64,000 nucleotides of DNA, taken from the NCBI GenBank assembly GCA_016125425.1, contig WGLT01000010.1, forward strand, positions 1-64,000, written 5' to 3'. The notes beneath the pieces are model-generated. The model was not told the origin of the DNA. It searched no databases and saw only the letters and a list, made by a program, of their open reading frames with translations. Position numbers and translations under genes: made by a program. The stretch's first letter is position 1, and the number at the start of each line of letters is the position of its first letter. This DNA comes from Alphaproteobacteria bacterium. Its GTDB lineage: Bacteria > Pseudomonadota > Alphaproteobacteria > Caulobacterales > Parvularculaceae. Positions 1 through 8,306 of this stretch are shown in pieces.

Positions 1-201
1 CGATCCCGCAAGCCGCGGCCCGATTTCCGTCGTCAACCCTTCGACGAATGTCCACGCGACGTCGTCTTTCAGCGCCCGGTCGATCAGGGCGTTCGCCGCG
101 CGCGCCTGCTCGGGCGCGAAGGCCGGGCCTGCTCCGTCGGCGGCGATCGCCGCAGTCGTAAGCAAAACTCCGGCGACAGCAGACAGAGAAACCGGCTTCA
201 T
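1..201 (-). CDS. M28-family peptidase, N-terminal part only
   Basis: Only the first 67 codons are in the window; the gene runs off the left edge. The product starts with a signal peptide (MKPVSLSAVAGVLLTTAAIA followed by ADG), so it should be exported. The mature part continues with AANALIDRALKDD and then FVEGLTTEIGPRLAGS, the opening typical of secreted M28 zinc peptidases of the carboxypeptidase Q type. No metal ligands are included, so the family call rests on this opening only. The start is supported by an AAGGAG ribosome-binding site 6 bases upstream of the ATG. It is followed upstream by the unrelated gene at 257-796 on the same strand. Confidence 0.6.
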   Translation of the reverse strand, partial: MKPVSLSAVAGVLLTTAAIAADGAGPAFAPEQARAANALIDRALKDDVAWTFVEGLTTEIGPRLAGS

Positions 202-256
202 TATAGCTCCTTGAAATTCGCTCAATCGACTTCAAGCGACGGCGAGCCAGGCCGTT

Positions 257-796
257 CTATGGAATAGCCTCAGCTTCGCGAAATTTTTTGTCCATGAAAC
301 CTTCGAACGCTCGATCATATTGAGAATAACCTTTAACGAGTTTCCTGTCCAAATTGTCGCCGACATTGTCGTTCCACCACGCCCTGTAATCCGCACGCGC
401 AGCGAAGTTTTCGATGAATGCTTCCCAACCCGGCCACTGTGACTTGTATATGGCCTTTGGAGCCAGGCGATAGGTAATATGCGCACGCTCGAACATCGAC
501 GTTAAAATATCGAACAAAAGCGCTTTGGAAATCATCTCTCTGGCGCTTGGGGCGGGATGGTCGCCGTCAGCCGGAGCCAGATACCACGAAGTTTGGAGAA
601 GCGGATGGTCGAGACAAAGTTGCTGATACTCAATGTAGCTTCGATTAACTGCATCGTATCGGGCGAGTAAAGTCTCCCTCGCCAGGATCATTTGATTTCT
701 GGCGAATACAAAAATGGTCGGCAGGATGCCGAAAATGGTGACGATCGCGGTAATTTGATCGGTATACTTTACGAATAAGCCCCATGCGTCGGACAT
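257..796 (-). CDS. Hypothetical membrane-anchored protein
   Basis: A 179-residue protein with one clear hydrophobic segment near the N-terminus (about residues 14-32, TAIVTIFGILPTIFVFARNQ) followed by a soluble part rich in aromatic and charged residues (for example KSQWPGWEAF and YRAWWND). I do not recognise a family with confidence; it resembles short single-pass proteins whose helical cytoplasmic tail is of unknown role. The ATG is preceded by a purine-rich GAGGGAGGGGG stretch that acts as a plausible ribosome-binding site. Base composition here looks less GC-rich than in the core genes further right, which hints at an accessory origin. The SET-domain gene at 817 lies 20 bp upstream on the same strand, so the two may be co-transcribed. 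Confidence 0.6.
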   Translation of the reverse strand: MSDAWGLFVKYTDQITAIVTIFGILPTIFVFARNQMILARETLLARYDAVNRSYIEYQQLCLDHPLLQTSWYLAPADGDHPAPSAREMISKALLFDILTSMFERAHITYRLAPKAIYKSQWPGWEAFIENFAARADYRAWWNDNVGDNLDRKLVKGYSQYDRAFEGFMDKKFREAEAIP

Positions 797-816
797 GTCC
801 CCCTCCCTCTTCGGCC

Positions 817-1227
817 TTAATAGCGTTCATCTCCCGCAGACAACTCTATTTCATGTGCGAGCAGTTCATAGCCTTCAAAAAAGTCTTTGTAATTGCATGT
901 CAGCTCCTCCCCAGCGGCTATGTCGCGGAGGGCGACGCCGCATGCGAAGTTCGAAAAATCCGTATTAGGCTCGTCGGAGTGATTCATGAATCGGGCGTTG
1001 TCGACTTCATAGACCAGAAGCGACGGATTATCGGGATGCGGAAAAGAATACCGATCGAGCAGGCGCTTCAGATAAGGCGGCGCGGCTTCATAAGCCTCCA
1101 TCGGAATGAGCCGGTCGAAATCCGGTTCGAAGCGCGATATGGGCGCGCCTTTCCGGATCGGCTCAGCGGCGAAAACGCCAACTCCTTCAATCGCGCTTGG
1201 TGCGATATAGGTGCTTACGATCAGCAT
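817..1227 (-). CDS. SET-domain protein (putative lysine methyltransferase)
   Basis: A compact 136-residue protein made almost entirely of a SET domain. The N-terminus IEGVGVFAAEPIRKG matches the first SET beta-strand region (G-x-G-V/L-F). The two diagnostic motifs are FMNHSDEPNT (the N-H-S core that binds SAM) near residue 80 and GEELTCNY, with the catalytic-type tyrosine, near residue 110. SET proteins transfer a methyl group from SAM to a lysine. Bacterial stand-alone SET proteins are known but their targets are usually not, so no substrate is proposed. The gene is shorter than eukaryotic SET enzymes and lacks pre- and post-SET cysteine clusters. The neighbours are unrelated in function. 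Confidence 0.8.
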   Translation of the reverse strand: MLIVSTYIAPSAIEGVGVFAAEPIRKGAPISRFEPDFDRLIPMEAYEAAPPYLKRLLDRYSFPHPDNPSLLVYEVDNARFMNHSDEPNTDFSNFACGVALRDIAAGEELTCNYKDFFEGYELLAHEIELSAGDERY

Positions 1228-1290
1228 ATGGACGCGCTCCGCTCGGTGATGCGCATTTGGTTGAAATTCCGCCGAAACGCAAGCCGCGCC

Positions 1291-1827
1291 TCAACCAAAC
1301 CGCTCAAGCCAGGCCTCTCGGTCGGCCGCCCAGATATCGAGCGCGAACCCCTCAAGCTGAAACGTTTCGTCGGTTTTCGCTTCGCCGATTTTCCGCGCCA
1401 CGCTCTGACTTCTCGCATTTGACGGCTCTATCAGCGAAATGATGCGCGAAAGCTGCGGTCTCTCGCGGAAAATCCATTGGATCGAGGCGATGGCGGCTTC
1501 CGGGGCGTAGCCCTTGCCCCAATAGGCGGGGGCGATCCCCCAGCCGCACTCGAGGCCGGGCCATCCTTCCGGCCGCCAAGGGCCGACGCGCCCGACCCAT
1601 GCGCCGCCCTCTTTCTCAAAGACCGAAAAGAATCCGAACCCGCGGATCCGCCAATGTCCGATCATGGTCGCAAAGCCGCGCCAGCAGATCGCGCGCGACT
1701 GGGGCTGCCGGTTGAACGAGAGAAATTCAGCGACGCGGCTGTCTGCCATCATGGCGGCGAGGGGTTCGAAATCCTTCGGCGCCATCGGGCGCAAGATGAG
1801 TCTTTTCGTTTCGATTTCCGTCGTCAT
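1291..1827 (-). CDS. GNAT-family N-acetyltransferase (RimJ/RimL-like)
   Basis: A 178-residue protein opening with ETKRLILRPMAPKDFEPLA, the usual start of RimJ/RimL-type GNAT enzymes. The acetyl-CoA region is ECGWGIAPAYWGKGYAPEA, carrying the W-G-K-G-Y version of the pyrophosphate-binding loop, followed by IISLIEPSNARSQSVARKIG, the conserved N-x-x-S segment near the C-terminus. The reaction would be acetyl transfer from acetyl-CoA to an amine; the substrate cannot be read from the sequence. Its ATG overlaps the stop of the upstream glycosyltransferase gene in an ATGA arrangement (1824-1827), so the two are very probably translated from one message. Confidence 0.88.
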   Translation of the reverse strand: MTTEIETKRLILRPMAPKDFEPLAAMMADSRVAEFLSFNRQPQSRAICWRGFATMIGHWRIRGFGFFSVFEKEGGAWVGRVGPWRPEGWPGLECGWGIAPAYWGKGYAPEAAIASIQWIFRERPQLSRIISLIEPSNARSQSVARKIGEAKTDETFQLEGFALDIWAADREAWLERFG

Positions 1828-2990
1828 CGCCGCCGCCGCGCCGTCGTCGCTTCTTGCGCGAGACGCTCGAGCCTCGCCGCATTGCCGGCCCAGGTCAATT
1901 CCCCGCTGACAAGACGGGCGCGCGCGGCCGCGCCCAGACGCGCGCGCAAGGCGTCATCCGCGATGAGCGCGTCGAGCGCGGCGAAGAAACCGGCATCGTC
2001 GTCCGGCGCGAACAAAAGCGCGTCCGCGCCGCTGGTCAGGACCTCGCGGATATTCTCCTGATCCGGCGCGAGGATTGCGCGCCCGAGCGCCATATATTCG
2101 AAAAGTTTCAGCGGCGAGGCGTAGGGTACGGCGGCCGGCTGCAAGGCGATGTCGAACGCTGCGACATGAGACGGAACCGCCTCGCGCTCTATCGTTCCCG
2201 TAATGACGACGCGCTCTAAAACGCCGAGGCTGGCGGCAAGCCGCTCGATGGCGACGCGCGCCTCTTCGCCGTCGCCGACGATGAGGAGGCGCGTGTCGCC
2301 CGGACGGGCCTTGAGATAGCGCACCGCTTTCTCGAGACCGTGCCAGGACCGAATGAAGCCTGTGAATCCGAGGACGATCTTGCCTTCAAGGCCATATCGG
2401 GCGCGAACGGCGCGCGGATCCTGGTCCGTCAGGAAAGCCTGCCCGACGCCGTTCCGCACAACTTCGATCCTCTCCGCCGGAACGCCCGCCGCCTCTATCA
2501 TCCGGGCCAGGACATTCGTCACCGGCAGCACCTTGTCAGCGCTGCGCCAGATGGCGTTTTCGCTTCGCCGCGCAAGATTTCGAAAGGCGAGCCCGCCATG
2601 CGCGGCGCGCTCGGCGGCGAGCGGCGCATTCACCTCCAGAAGAAAAGGCAGCTTGCGCGCGCGCGCGACCCGGGCGCCGGCGTAGTAGAATAAATTATAT
2701 CGCTCATAGAGAATATCGGGCGCGAAACGCCGCGCCGCGGCTGCAAGCCGCGCCTCGCCGCGGAGCGAATAGGAAAGCTCGGCGATCTCGGCGAATGGCC
2801 GCGGCATGAGCGCGCGCATGGCGCCCGCGCCGGCGGCCGCGTCAAGCGGCCTCGCGCTCGGCGCGCCGAATTCGTCCGGACCCGCCATAAACACTTGATG
2901 ACCGCGCGTCAAAAGCGCTTCGGTCAGGGCGCGTATATGGACATATTGCCCGTCCGCCGATTTGGTCCGATGCGAATACAGGATTTTCAT
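1824..2990 (-). CDS. Glycosyltransferase family 4 protein
   Basis: A 388-residue GT-B fold protein. The N-terminal half begins MKILYSHRTKSADGQYVHIRA, a glycine/histidine-containing first Rossmann strand typical of family 4, and the C-terminal half carries IVLGFTGFIRSWHGLE, LLIVGDGEE and SPLKLFEYMALGRAILA, the E-x7-E type nucleotide-sugar binding region. It should transfer a hexose from a nucleotide sugar, retaining the anomeric configuration, to a glycan or lipid acceptor in the cytoplasm. Acceptor and sugar are unknown, and no polysaccharide cluster surrounds it. Only the GNAT gene follows, with a 4-base overlap, so a modified sugar is an attractive but unproved idea. Confidence 0.88.
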   Translation of the reverse strand: MKILYSHRTKSADGQYVHIRALTEALLTRGHQVFMAGPDEFGAPSARPLDAAAGAGAMRALMPRPFAEIAELSYSLRGEARLAAAARRFAPDILYERYNLFYYAGARVARARKLPFLLEVNAPLAAERAAHGGLAFRNLARRSENAIWRSADKVLPVTNVLARMIEAAGVPAERIEVVRNGVGQAFLTDQDPRAVRARYGLEGKIVLGFTGFIRSWHGLEKAVRYLKARPGDTRLLIVGDGEEARVAIERLAASLGVLERVVITGTIEREAVPSHVAAFDIALQPAAVPYASPLKLFEYMALGRAILAPDQENIREVLTSGADALLFAPDDDAGFFAALDALIADDALRARLGAAARARLVSGELTWAGNAARLERLAQEATTARRRR

Positions 2991-3193
2991 CAGAAGCGAA
3001 AATGCGAGCGTTCGCCGGGGCCGCGCAATCGGAATCGCCCCAGAAGCGCGAGCGCCGCCCGCGACGATTCCCCCGGAAATTGCGCCGCGCCGCTTCGAAC
3101 GCAGATTTTTGCCGCCGGCGCCCGGCCGATCGATTGCGCCGCCTTCGCCTGAAGCGCATTGTTAACCAAGACGGAACGACGAAGGCGGATTTC

Positions 3194-3556
3194 ATGCGGT
3201 TGAGATCGATCTTGCTCGGCGCTGCTGTCACGGCGATTGCGGCGAGCGCGGCGGCCACGGATGCGGGCGCGGCGACCATCCTTCAACTGGGCGCGCACAA
3301 GACCGGCGCCGCTTCCGGCGTCACGACAAGTTCGGAAAAGGGCGTCACTGTCTATCGCGCGGCGCCGCTGCGCGAAGAAGCCGCGCCTGCGCTCGAAAAG
3401 AAAATCGTCGAAAAACGCATCATAATCGAAAAACGGACTGTCTGGCCGGTCAAGCATGTTCGCACTGTCGGCTTTTATTCCGGCCACCCAGGCCATACGC
3501 GCCGGTTTACGCAGGGCTTCTATTCCGGGCCGCCGGACTATTCGAGCTGCGACTAG
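3194..3556 (+). CDS. Small secreted hypothetical protein
   Basis: 120 residues starting MRLRSILLGAAVTAIAASAA, a clear signal peptide with probable cleavage after ATDAGA-A. The mature protein has a basic, charged middle (EKKIVEKRIIIEKRTVWPVK) and a C-terminal part rich in Gly, His, Tyr and Phe (GFYSGHPGHTRRFTQGFYSG), with the short repeat GFYSG occurring twice. I do not recognise a family. The open frame extends upstream to 3002, but the ATG at 3194 is chosen because it places the signal peptide at the N-terminus. It is transcribed divergently from the glycosyltransferase, with about 200 bp between them. Confidence 0.6.
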   Translation: MRLRSILLGAAVTAIAASAAATDAGAATILQLGAHKTGAASGVTTSSEKGVTVYRAAPLREEAAPALEKKIVEKRIIIEKRTVWPVKHVRTVGFYSGHPGHTRRFTQGFYSGPPDYSSCD

Positions 3557-3692
3557 GGCGCCTCTTTCGGGGCCCAACCCTGCCTGACGGACAAAAGCCG
3601 AACGCTCGGCCCGCCGCAAACTTGTTGTGCCGGGCCGCGACGCGGCGCTAATGCTGGGCCCCGCGATATCTGAAACAAACCGCAGGGCCGCA

Positions 3693-4502
3693 ATGCTCGA
3701 ATCGGACAAAGCGTTCGCCGGCTCGATTCCCGAGAATTACGACCGGTTCATGGCGCCGTTGATTTTCGAGCCGTTCGCCGCAGACCCTGCCCGGCGGGCG
3801 GCCGCCTTATCGCCCGGCGCCGTATTGGAGACGGCCGCGGGCGCCGGCGTCGTAACGCGCGCCCTGGCGCCGGATTTGTCCGCCGGCGCCTGCTATGTCG
3901 TAACGGACATCAACCAGCCCATGCTCGATTACGCCGCTTCGCGGCAGGGCCCCGACGATCGCCTCTTATGGCGTCAGGCGGACGCGCTTGCGCTGCCGTT
4001 TCAGGACGCGTCCTTCGATGTCGTTCTCTGTCAGTTCGGCGCGATGTTTTTTCCAGACCGCGTGCGCGCCTACCGGGAAGCGAAGCGGGTTCTCAAGCCG
4101 GGCGGACAATTCCTCTTCAACGTCTGGGATCGCATTGAGGAAAACATATTCGCCGACGATGTGACCAATGCGCTCGCGCGACTGTTTCCAAGCGATCCGC
4201 CCCGCTTTCTGGCCCGAACGCCGCACGGCTATCATGACGCCGCGCTGATCCGCCGCGAGCTGATGGAAGCCGGATTCTCTCACGTGACGTTCGAAACGAT
4301 CGCTGAGCAGAGCCGCGCCTCCGCGGCGCGCATACCCGCCATTGCGTATTGTCAGGGAACGCCTCTTCGCAACGAAATCGAGGCTTTAGACGCCGGAAAA
4401 CTCGAAGCCGCGACCGATTGCGCCGCCGCTGCGATTGAAGACAAGCACGGCGCCGGCGAAATCGCCGCCAAGATTCAGGCGCATGTGATCGCAGCGGCCT
4501 GA
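3693..4502 (+). CDS. Class I SAM-dependent methyltransferase
   Basis: 269 residues. Motif I is AVLETAAGAGVVTRALAPDL (a variant of E-x-G-x-G-x-G), motif II is VTDINQPML, motif IV is FDVVLCQFGAMFFPD and the post-motif is REAKRVLKPGGQFLFNVWD. This is the ubiE/Methyltransf_11 type, acting on small molecules in the cytoplasm; the substrate is unknown. The open frame begins at 3627, but the ATG at 3693 (MLESDKAFAGSIPENYDR) is the usual N-terminus of this subfamily. The gene is followed by two hairpins, at 4594-4614 and 4648-4667, before the convergent PHB depolymerase gene. Confidence 0.88.
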   Translation: MLESDKAFAGSIPENYDRFMAPLIFEPFAADPARRAAALSPGAVLETAAGAGVVTRALAPDLSAGACYVVTDINQPMLDYAASRQGPDDRLLWRQADALALPFQDASFDVVLCQFGAMFFPDRVRAYREAKRVLKPGGQFLFNVWDRIEENIFADDVTNALARLFPSDPPRFLARTPHGYHDAALIRRELMEAGFSHVTFETIAEQSRASAARIPAIAYCQGTPLRNEIEALDAGKLEAATDCAAAAIEDKHGAGEIAAKIQAHVIAAA

Positions 4503-4593
4503 AGGCCGGATGATCCTGCCTCCCGCGCCGGGCTTTATCTCCCAATGCGGCTTTTGACTCTCCGTCCATGCTTGATGCTTGCGCAGATCAAAC

Positions 4594-4614
4594 CCATGGG
4601 CGCGACGCCCATGG
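4594..4614. repeat. Perfect 9-bp inverted repeat
   Basis: CCATGGGCG and its exact complement CGCCCATGG are separated by three bases (CGA). It lies between two convergent genes, 92 bp after the methyltransferase stop, and may help terminate transcription or be a dispersed palindromic element. There is no T-run directly after it on either strand. Confidence 0.55.
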
Positions 4615-4647
4615 AGAGGCACGCGCCCCCGCGGGCCCGACGCGCCG

Positions 4648-4667
4648 AGAGCGCAAAAGCTCTTTTT
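4648..4667 (+). terminator. Rho-independent terminator
   Basis: A short AGAGC/GCTCT stem with loop GCAAAA is followed by TTTTT. It would stop transcription from the methyltransferase side. Its T-run overlaps the stop codon of the convergent phaZ gene. The stem is only 5 bp, so it may work together with the stronger palindrome at 4594-4614. Confidence 0.5.
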
Positions 4668-5946
4668 ACTGAGCGACCAGCTTCAGCCGCTGCCGCGCGC
4701 CGGCTTTGAGATCGTGCTTGCGCACGAAGGCTTGAATCCGCGGCTGGATTTCCGCCCGCCAGCGCGACCCGTTGAACACGCCGTAATGGCCGACGCCGGG
4801 TTGAATGTAATCTTCCTTCAGACGATCCGGCAGATTCACGCACAGGGCGTGCGCGGCCTGCGTCTGGCCGATCCCGGAAATATCGTCTTTCTCGCCCTCG
4901 ATCGTCAAAAGCGCGACGTCCGTGATCGCTTCCGGTTTTACGCGCCGGCCGCGATGCATGAACTTGCCTTCGGGAAGCGAGAATTCCTGGAAGACCTCCT
5001 TGATCGTCTGCAAATAGAATTCCTCCGTCATGTCGAGCACAGCAAGATATTCGTCATAGAATCTGCGGTGCTTTTCGGCGGAGTCGCCGTCGCCTTCGAC
5101 GAGATGTTTGAAGTAGTCGTAATGGGCGTTGAGATGCCGGTCGGAATTCATCGACAGGAATGAATAAAGCTGCAGGAATCCCGGATAGACGCTGCGCAGC
5201 ATTCCCGGATAGGGCGCCGGCACCACCGAAATCATATTCCGCTCGAACCATTCGTAAGAACGCTCTTGAGACAGAAGATTCGGCACGGTCGGGGAAAGCC
5301 GCGCGTCGATCGGGCTTCCCATGATCGTGATCGTCGCGGGGCGCGCCGGATCGTCGTCTTCGGCCATGACCGCGGTCGCTGCGAGCAGCGCCGGCCCCGG
5401 CTGGCAGACCGCCATCGCGTTCGCGCGCGGCCCGATGGCCCGGAGGAATTCGATCACATAATCGATGAAATCGTTGAGATCGAACCGCCCCGCGGCGATC
5501 GGCACAAGGCGCGCATCGGTCCAGTCGGTGACATAGATGTCATGAGCGGGCAGCATCGCCTCGACCGTGCCGCGCAAGAGCGTCGCATGGTGGCCCGACA
5601 GCGGCGCGATAATCAGCACTTTCGGATCGGCGCCTGCGCCCGCGGCCTTAAGCGCCTGCTCGTCGCGGCGAAAATGCAGGAGCGTGCAGAAATCCTTGCG
5701 GCGCACAGCCTCGATCGTGACCGGCACGCGCCGTTCGTTCACGACCGTTTCCGAAACGCCCCACTCCGGTTTCGGGTAGCGCCGCGTTATGTTCTCAAAG
5801 ACGTCGAGCGCCGCAGCGCTTGTACGCGCAAGCCAGCTGTCCGCGAGCGGATTGAACGGCGAGCGCCAGAACCGGGCGCCGAGTCCGGCCGCGACGCGGG
5901 CCGGCGTGATGGCCGCGTGGCCGAGTTCATAAGCCGCGTATAACAT
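4666..5946 (-). CDS. phaZ: Intracellular polyhydroxyalkanoate depolymerase
   Basis: A 426-residue cytoplasmic enzyme of the PhaZ1 type that degrades stored poly-3-hydroxybutyrate granules. It starts MLYAAYELGHAAITPAR, typical for the family, and has no signal peptide. The alpha/beta hydrolase region contains VLIIAPLSGHHATLLRGTV (oxyanion region) and, around residue 181, MAVCQPGPALLAA, in which Cys181 occupies the nucleophile-elbow position. Members of this family use cysteine instead of the serine of secreted depolymerases. The late segments DVALLTIEGEKDDISG and VGHYGVFNG supply the expected Asp and His. The gene is single, with about 200 bp of upstream DNA including an imperfect dyad (TGACA-N5-TGTCA at 6025-6039). 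It fits with aceA and pckA elsewhere in the window. Confidence 0.93.
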   Translation of the reverse strand: MLYAAYELGHAAITPARVAAGLGARFWRSPFNPLADSWLARTSAAALDVFENITRRYPKPEWGVSETVVNERRVPVTIEAVRRKDFCTLLHFRRDEQALKAAGAGADPKVLIIAPLSGHHATLLRGTVEAMLPAHDIYVTDWTDARLVPIAAGRFDLNDFIDYVIEFLRAIGPRANAMAVCQPGPALLAATAVMAEDDDPARPATITIMGSPIDARLSPTVPNLLSQERSYEWFERNMISVVPAPYPGMLRSVYPGFLQLYSFLSMNSDRHLNAHYDYFKHLVEGDGDSAEKHRRFYDEYLAVLDMTEEFYLQTIKEVFQEFSLPEGKFMHRGRRVKPEAITDVALLTIEGEKDDISGIGQTQAAHALCVNLPDRLKEDYIQPGVGHYGVFNGSRWRAEIQPRIQAFVRKHDLKAGARQRLKLVAQ

Positions 5947-6149
5947 AGCCCCCTCGAACTCTTACCTTACACAACGCGCTCAAAGTCTTCTTTTCGCATG
6001 CGCACAATTAGTAAGATGGGACGATGACATAGTTTGTCACGAATCTGCAAACCTTACTGGCCGATTTGTCGCGGCGCGACATCAGGAAATCCCCCCGCGG
6101 CCCCTCCCCGGACATGATCGCAGGCCAAGATTTACCGAAAATCAATAGA

Positions 6150-6794
6150 TTAGGTTAGCGAACCCTTGAGGCCGCGGCGCAATATCTCAGCCATTTCGTC
6201 CGGGCTCGCCGAACCGCGCACGGCCGCGACGGGCCGGCCATTGCGGTCGACGATATAGAAAAGGCTCGAATGCTGGACCTCATATCCCAGGGCTGAATCG
6301 GGCAGCTTCTCCTTGCGCGCGGCCACTTTGAAGGACTGGCGCGCGACGGCGATTTCATCCTCCGTGCCGGTCAGCCCGATGAGGCGATCGTCGAAGGAAA
6401 GATAGGCCTTCATCACTTGCGGCGTGTCGCGATCCGGATCGACCGAGATGAAAATAGGCGCGATCTGCGCGCGCTCCTTGTCGGTAAGGCGCGTCAGCGC
6501 CGCGCTGATCGTTCCGAGAGAAAGCGGACACACGTCCGGACAGTGCGTGTATCCGAAATAGACCAACATTAGCTTGCCGCGGAAATCCTTGTTCGTGACC
6601 TTTTCGCCGTCCTGATTGACGAGCGTGAAATCGCTCGAAAAGGCGTCCGAGAGCTGGATGATGTCGGCCGCCGCCGCGTCGTGTTCGGGGGGCTTGTGAC
6701 AAGCTGCGGCGGCGAGCATCAACGTCGCCAGCAGAAATCGGGCGGCTTTGCGCGCCGCCGCGTCGCGCGATGACTTCGCCGGAATTGCGCGCAT
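6150..6794 (-). CDS. senC: SCO1/SenC copper chaperone
   Basis: A 214-residue membrane-anchored periplasmic protein that delivers copper to the CuA or CuB site of cytochrome oxidase. The N-terminus has a hydrophobic anchor (ARFLLATLMLAAAAC, residues 18-32), after which the thioredoxin-like fold contains the copper motif GYTHCPDVCPLS (Cys85, Cys89) and the distal ligand His175 in YEVQHSSLF. The open frame extends upstream to 7016, but the ATG at 6794 has a GGAAGGA ribosome-binding site and gives a sensible signal anchor. It is divergent from regB, 90 bp away, as in the senC/reg clusters of photosynthetic alphaproteobacteria, and probably shares RegA control. Confidence 0.92.
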   Translation of the reverse strand: MRAIPAKSSRDAAARKAARFLLATLMLAAAACHKPPEHDAAAADIIQLSDAFSSDFTLVNQDGEKVTNKDFRGKLMLVYFGYTHCPDVCPLSLGTISAALTRLTDKERAQIAPIFISVDPDRDTPQVMKAYLSFDDRLIGLTGTEDEIAVARQSFKVAARKEKLPDSALGYEVQHSSLFYIVDRNGRPVAAVRGSASPDEMAEILRRGLKGSLT

Positions 6795-6884
6795 GGCCCG
6801 TCCTTCCGCTTTTTGGCTGGCGGCGCTCCGCCTGCGAGCGCTATAGACCTTGGAGCGCGAAAATAAAAACCACCGGACTGCGTT

Positions 6885-8219
6885 TTGACGCCGCATGATT
6901 CCGCCGACATTGCGCCGCCCGAAGTCCTGAGCGGCGGCCCGGTTCGCCTCAGAACGCTGACGACGCTGCGCTGGCTCGCCGTCGCGGGGCAGACAGCTGC
7001 GATCTGCGTCGTGCATTTCGCGCTCGGCTTCCCGGCGCCGCTCGGCCTATGTCTCGGCGTCATCGCGGCGAGCGCGTGGCTCAATCTCTTTGTATCGCTG
7101 CGGTTCTCGCCGCAGCGCGTGCTCACCGATCGCGAAGCGGCGGGCTATATCGGTTTCGACATCATCCAGCTATGCGCGCTGCTCGCCCTGACGGGCGGAC
7201 TGCAAAACCCCTTCGCCGCGCTCATTCTCGCGCCTGTCACGATCGCCGCGAGCGTCTTGCCGATGCGCCTGACCATCGCCATCGGAGCGCTCGCGCTCGC
7301 CGGGATCAGCCTGATCGGGCCCTTCAGCCTGCCGCTTCCCTGGCGGCCGGGACAGACGATCGCCATGCCCCCGATCTATGTCGCCGGCGTGTGGGCCGCG
7401 CTCAGCTTTTCGGTCGCCTTTTTCGCCGCCTACGCCCACCGCATCGCAGCCGAGTCGTCCCAGATGCGCAGCGCGCTCGCCGCATCCCAAGCGGTGCTGG
7501 CGCGAGAGGAGCGTCTGGCTGCGCTTGGCGGTCTCGCCGCCGCCGCCGCGCATGAACTCGGAACGCCGCTCGCGACGATTCAGGTCGCGGCGACCGAGAT
7601 GGCTAACGAGCTCAAGGGCAAAGGCCCGCTCGAGGAAGACGCCAGGCTGCTCGTCGCGCAGGCGCGCCGCTGCCGCGAAATCCTGAGCCGGCTTTCAAGC
7701 CGCGGCGAAGAAGGCGACGCCATGCTCGATCGTCTCGGCGTCGACGCCCTGATGCGCGAAGCGGCCGATCCCTATGTCGAGTCCGCCCGCGGCCCGGCGA
7801 TCATTTTCGAGATGATCGGCGACGGCGCGCCGCCCGCGCTGCGCCGCCGGCCCGAAATTATCTACGGCCTCAGAAACATTATCGAAAACGCCGTCGGCTT
7901 CGCCCGTTCGAAAGTGCTCGTCGCGGCGAAATGGACGGAGGACAGCCTGACCATCACCGTTCATGACGACGGGCCGGGATTTTCGCCGGAAATCATGACG
8001 CGTCTCGGCGAGCCCTATGTCAGCCAGCGCGCCCGATCCGCCTCGCCAGCGGGGCGCAAATCGGGGCTCGGCCTCGGTTTCTTCATCGCAAAGACCCTGC
8101 TGGAGCGCTCGGGCGCGCGGATCGACTTCGATAACCGCCCCTGGCGGGACGCCCCGAACGGCGCGTGGGTTTCGATCGCCTGGCGGCTTTCTGACGTCGC
8201 CGCCGGGCCGCGGGCCTGA
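6885..8219 (+). CDS. regB: Redox-sensing histidine kinase RegB/PrrB/ActS
   Basis: A 444-residue membrane histidine kinase. Six hydrophobic segments occupy about residues 33-183, and the ubiquinone-binding motif GGLQNPF lies at 104-110. The H-box AAAAHELGTPLATI places the phosphorylated histidine at residue 223, and the redox-active cysteine is Cys263 in AQARRCREIL; both sit close to the positions known in Rhodobacter RegB (His225, Cys265). The N and G boxes of the ATPase domain follow (NIIENA, HDDGPGFS, GLGLGFF). The start is a TTG: an in-frame stop lies 21 bases upstream and no ATG or GTG fits the conserved N-terminus. The partner regulator regA follows directly. Confidence 0.93.
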   Translation: MTPHDSADIAPPEVLSGGPVRLRTLTTLRWLAVAGQTAAICVVHFALGFPAPLGLCLGVIAASAWLNLFVSLRFSPQRVLTDREAAGYIGFDIIQLCALLALTGGLQNPFAALILAPVTIAASVLPMRLTIAIGALALAGISLIGPFSLPLPWRPGQTIAMPPIYVAGVWAALSFSVAFFAAYAHRIAAESSQMRSALAASQAVLAREERLAALGGLAAAAAHELGTPLATIQVAATEMANELKGKGPLEEDARLLVAQARRCREILSRLSSRGEEGDAMLDRLGVDALMREAADPYVESARGPAIIFEMIGDGAPPALRRRPEIIYGLRNIIENAVGFARSKVLVAAKWTEDSLTITVHDDGPGFSPEIMTRLGEPYVSQRARSASPAGRKSGLGLGFFIAKTLLERSGARIDFDNRPWRDAPNGAWVSIAWRLSDVAAGPRA

Positions 8220-8306
8220 TCCGGCATGGACATATCCGGCCTGATTGCCTATGTCAGCCTTGGAATTGGCTCGCGCGTCGATGTGTCCGCGCAGCAGGAA
8301 CAAGCC

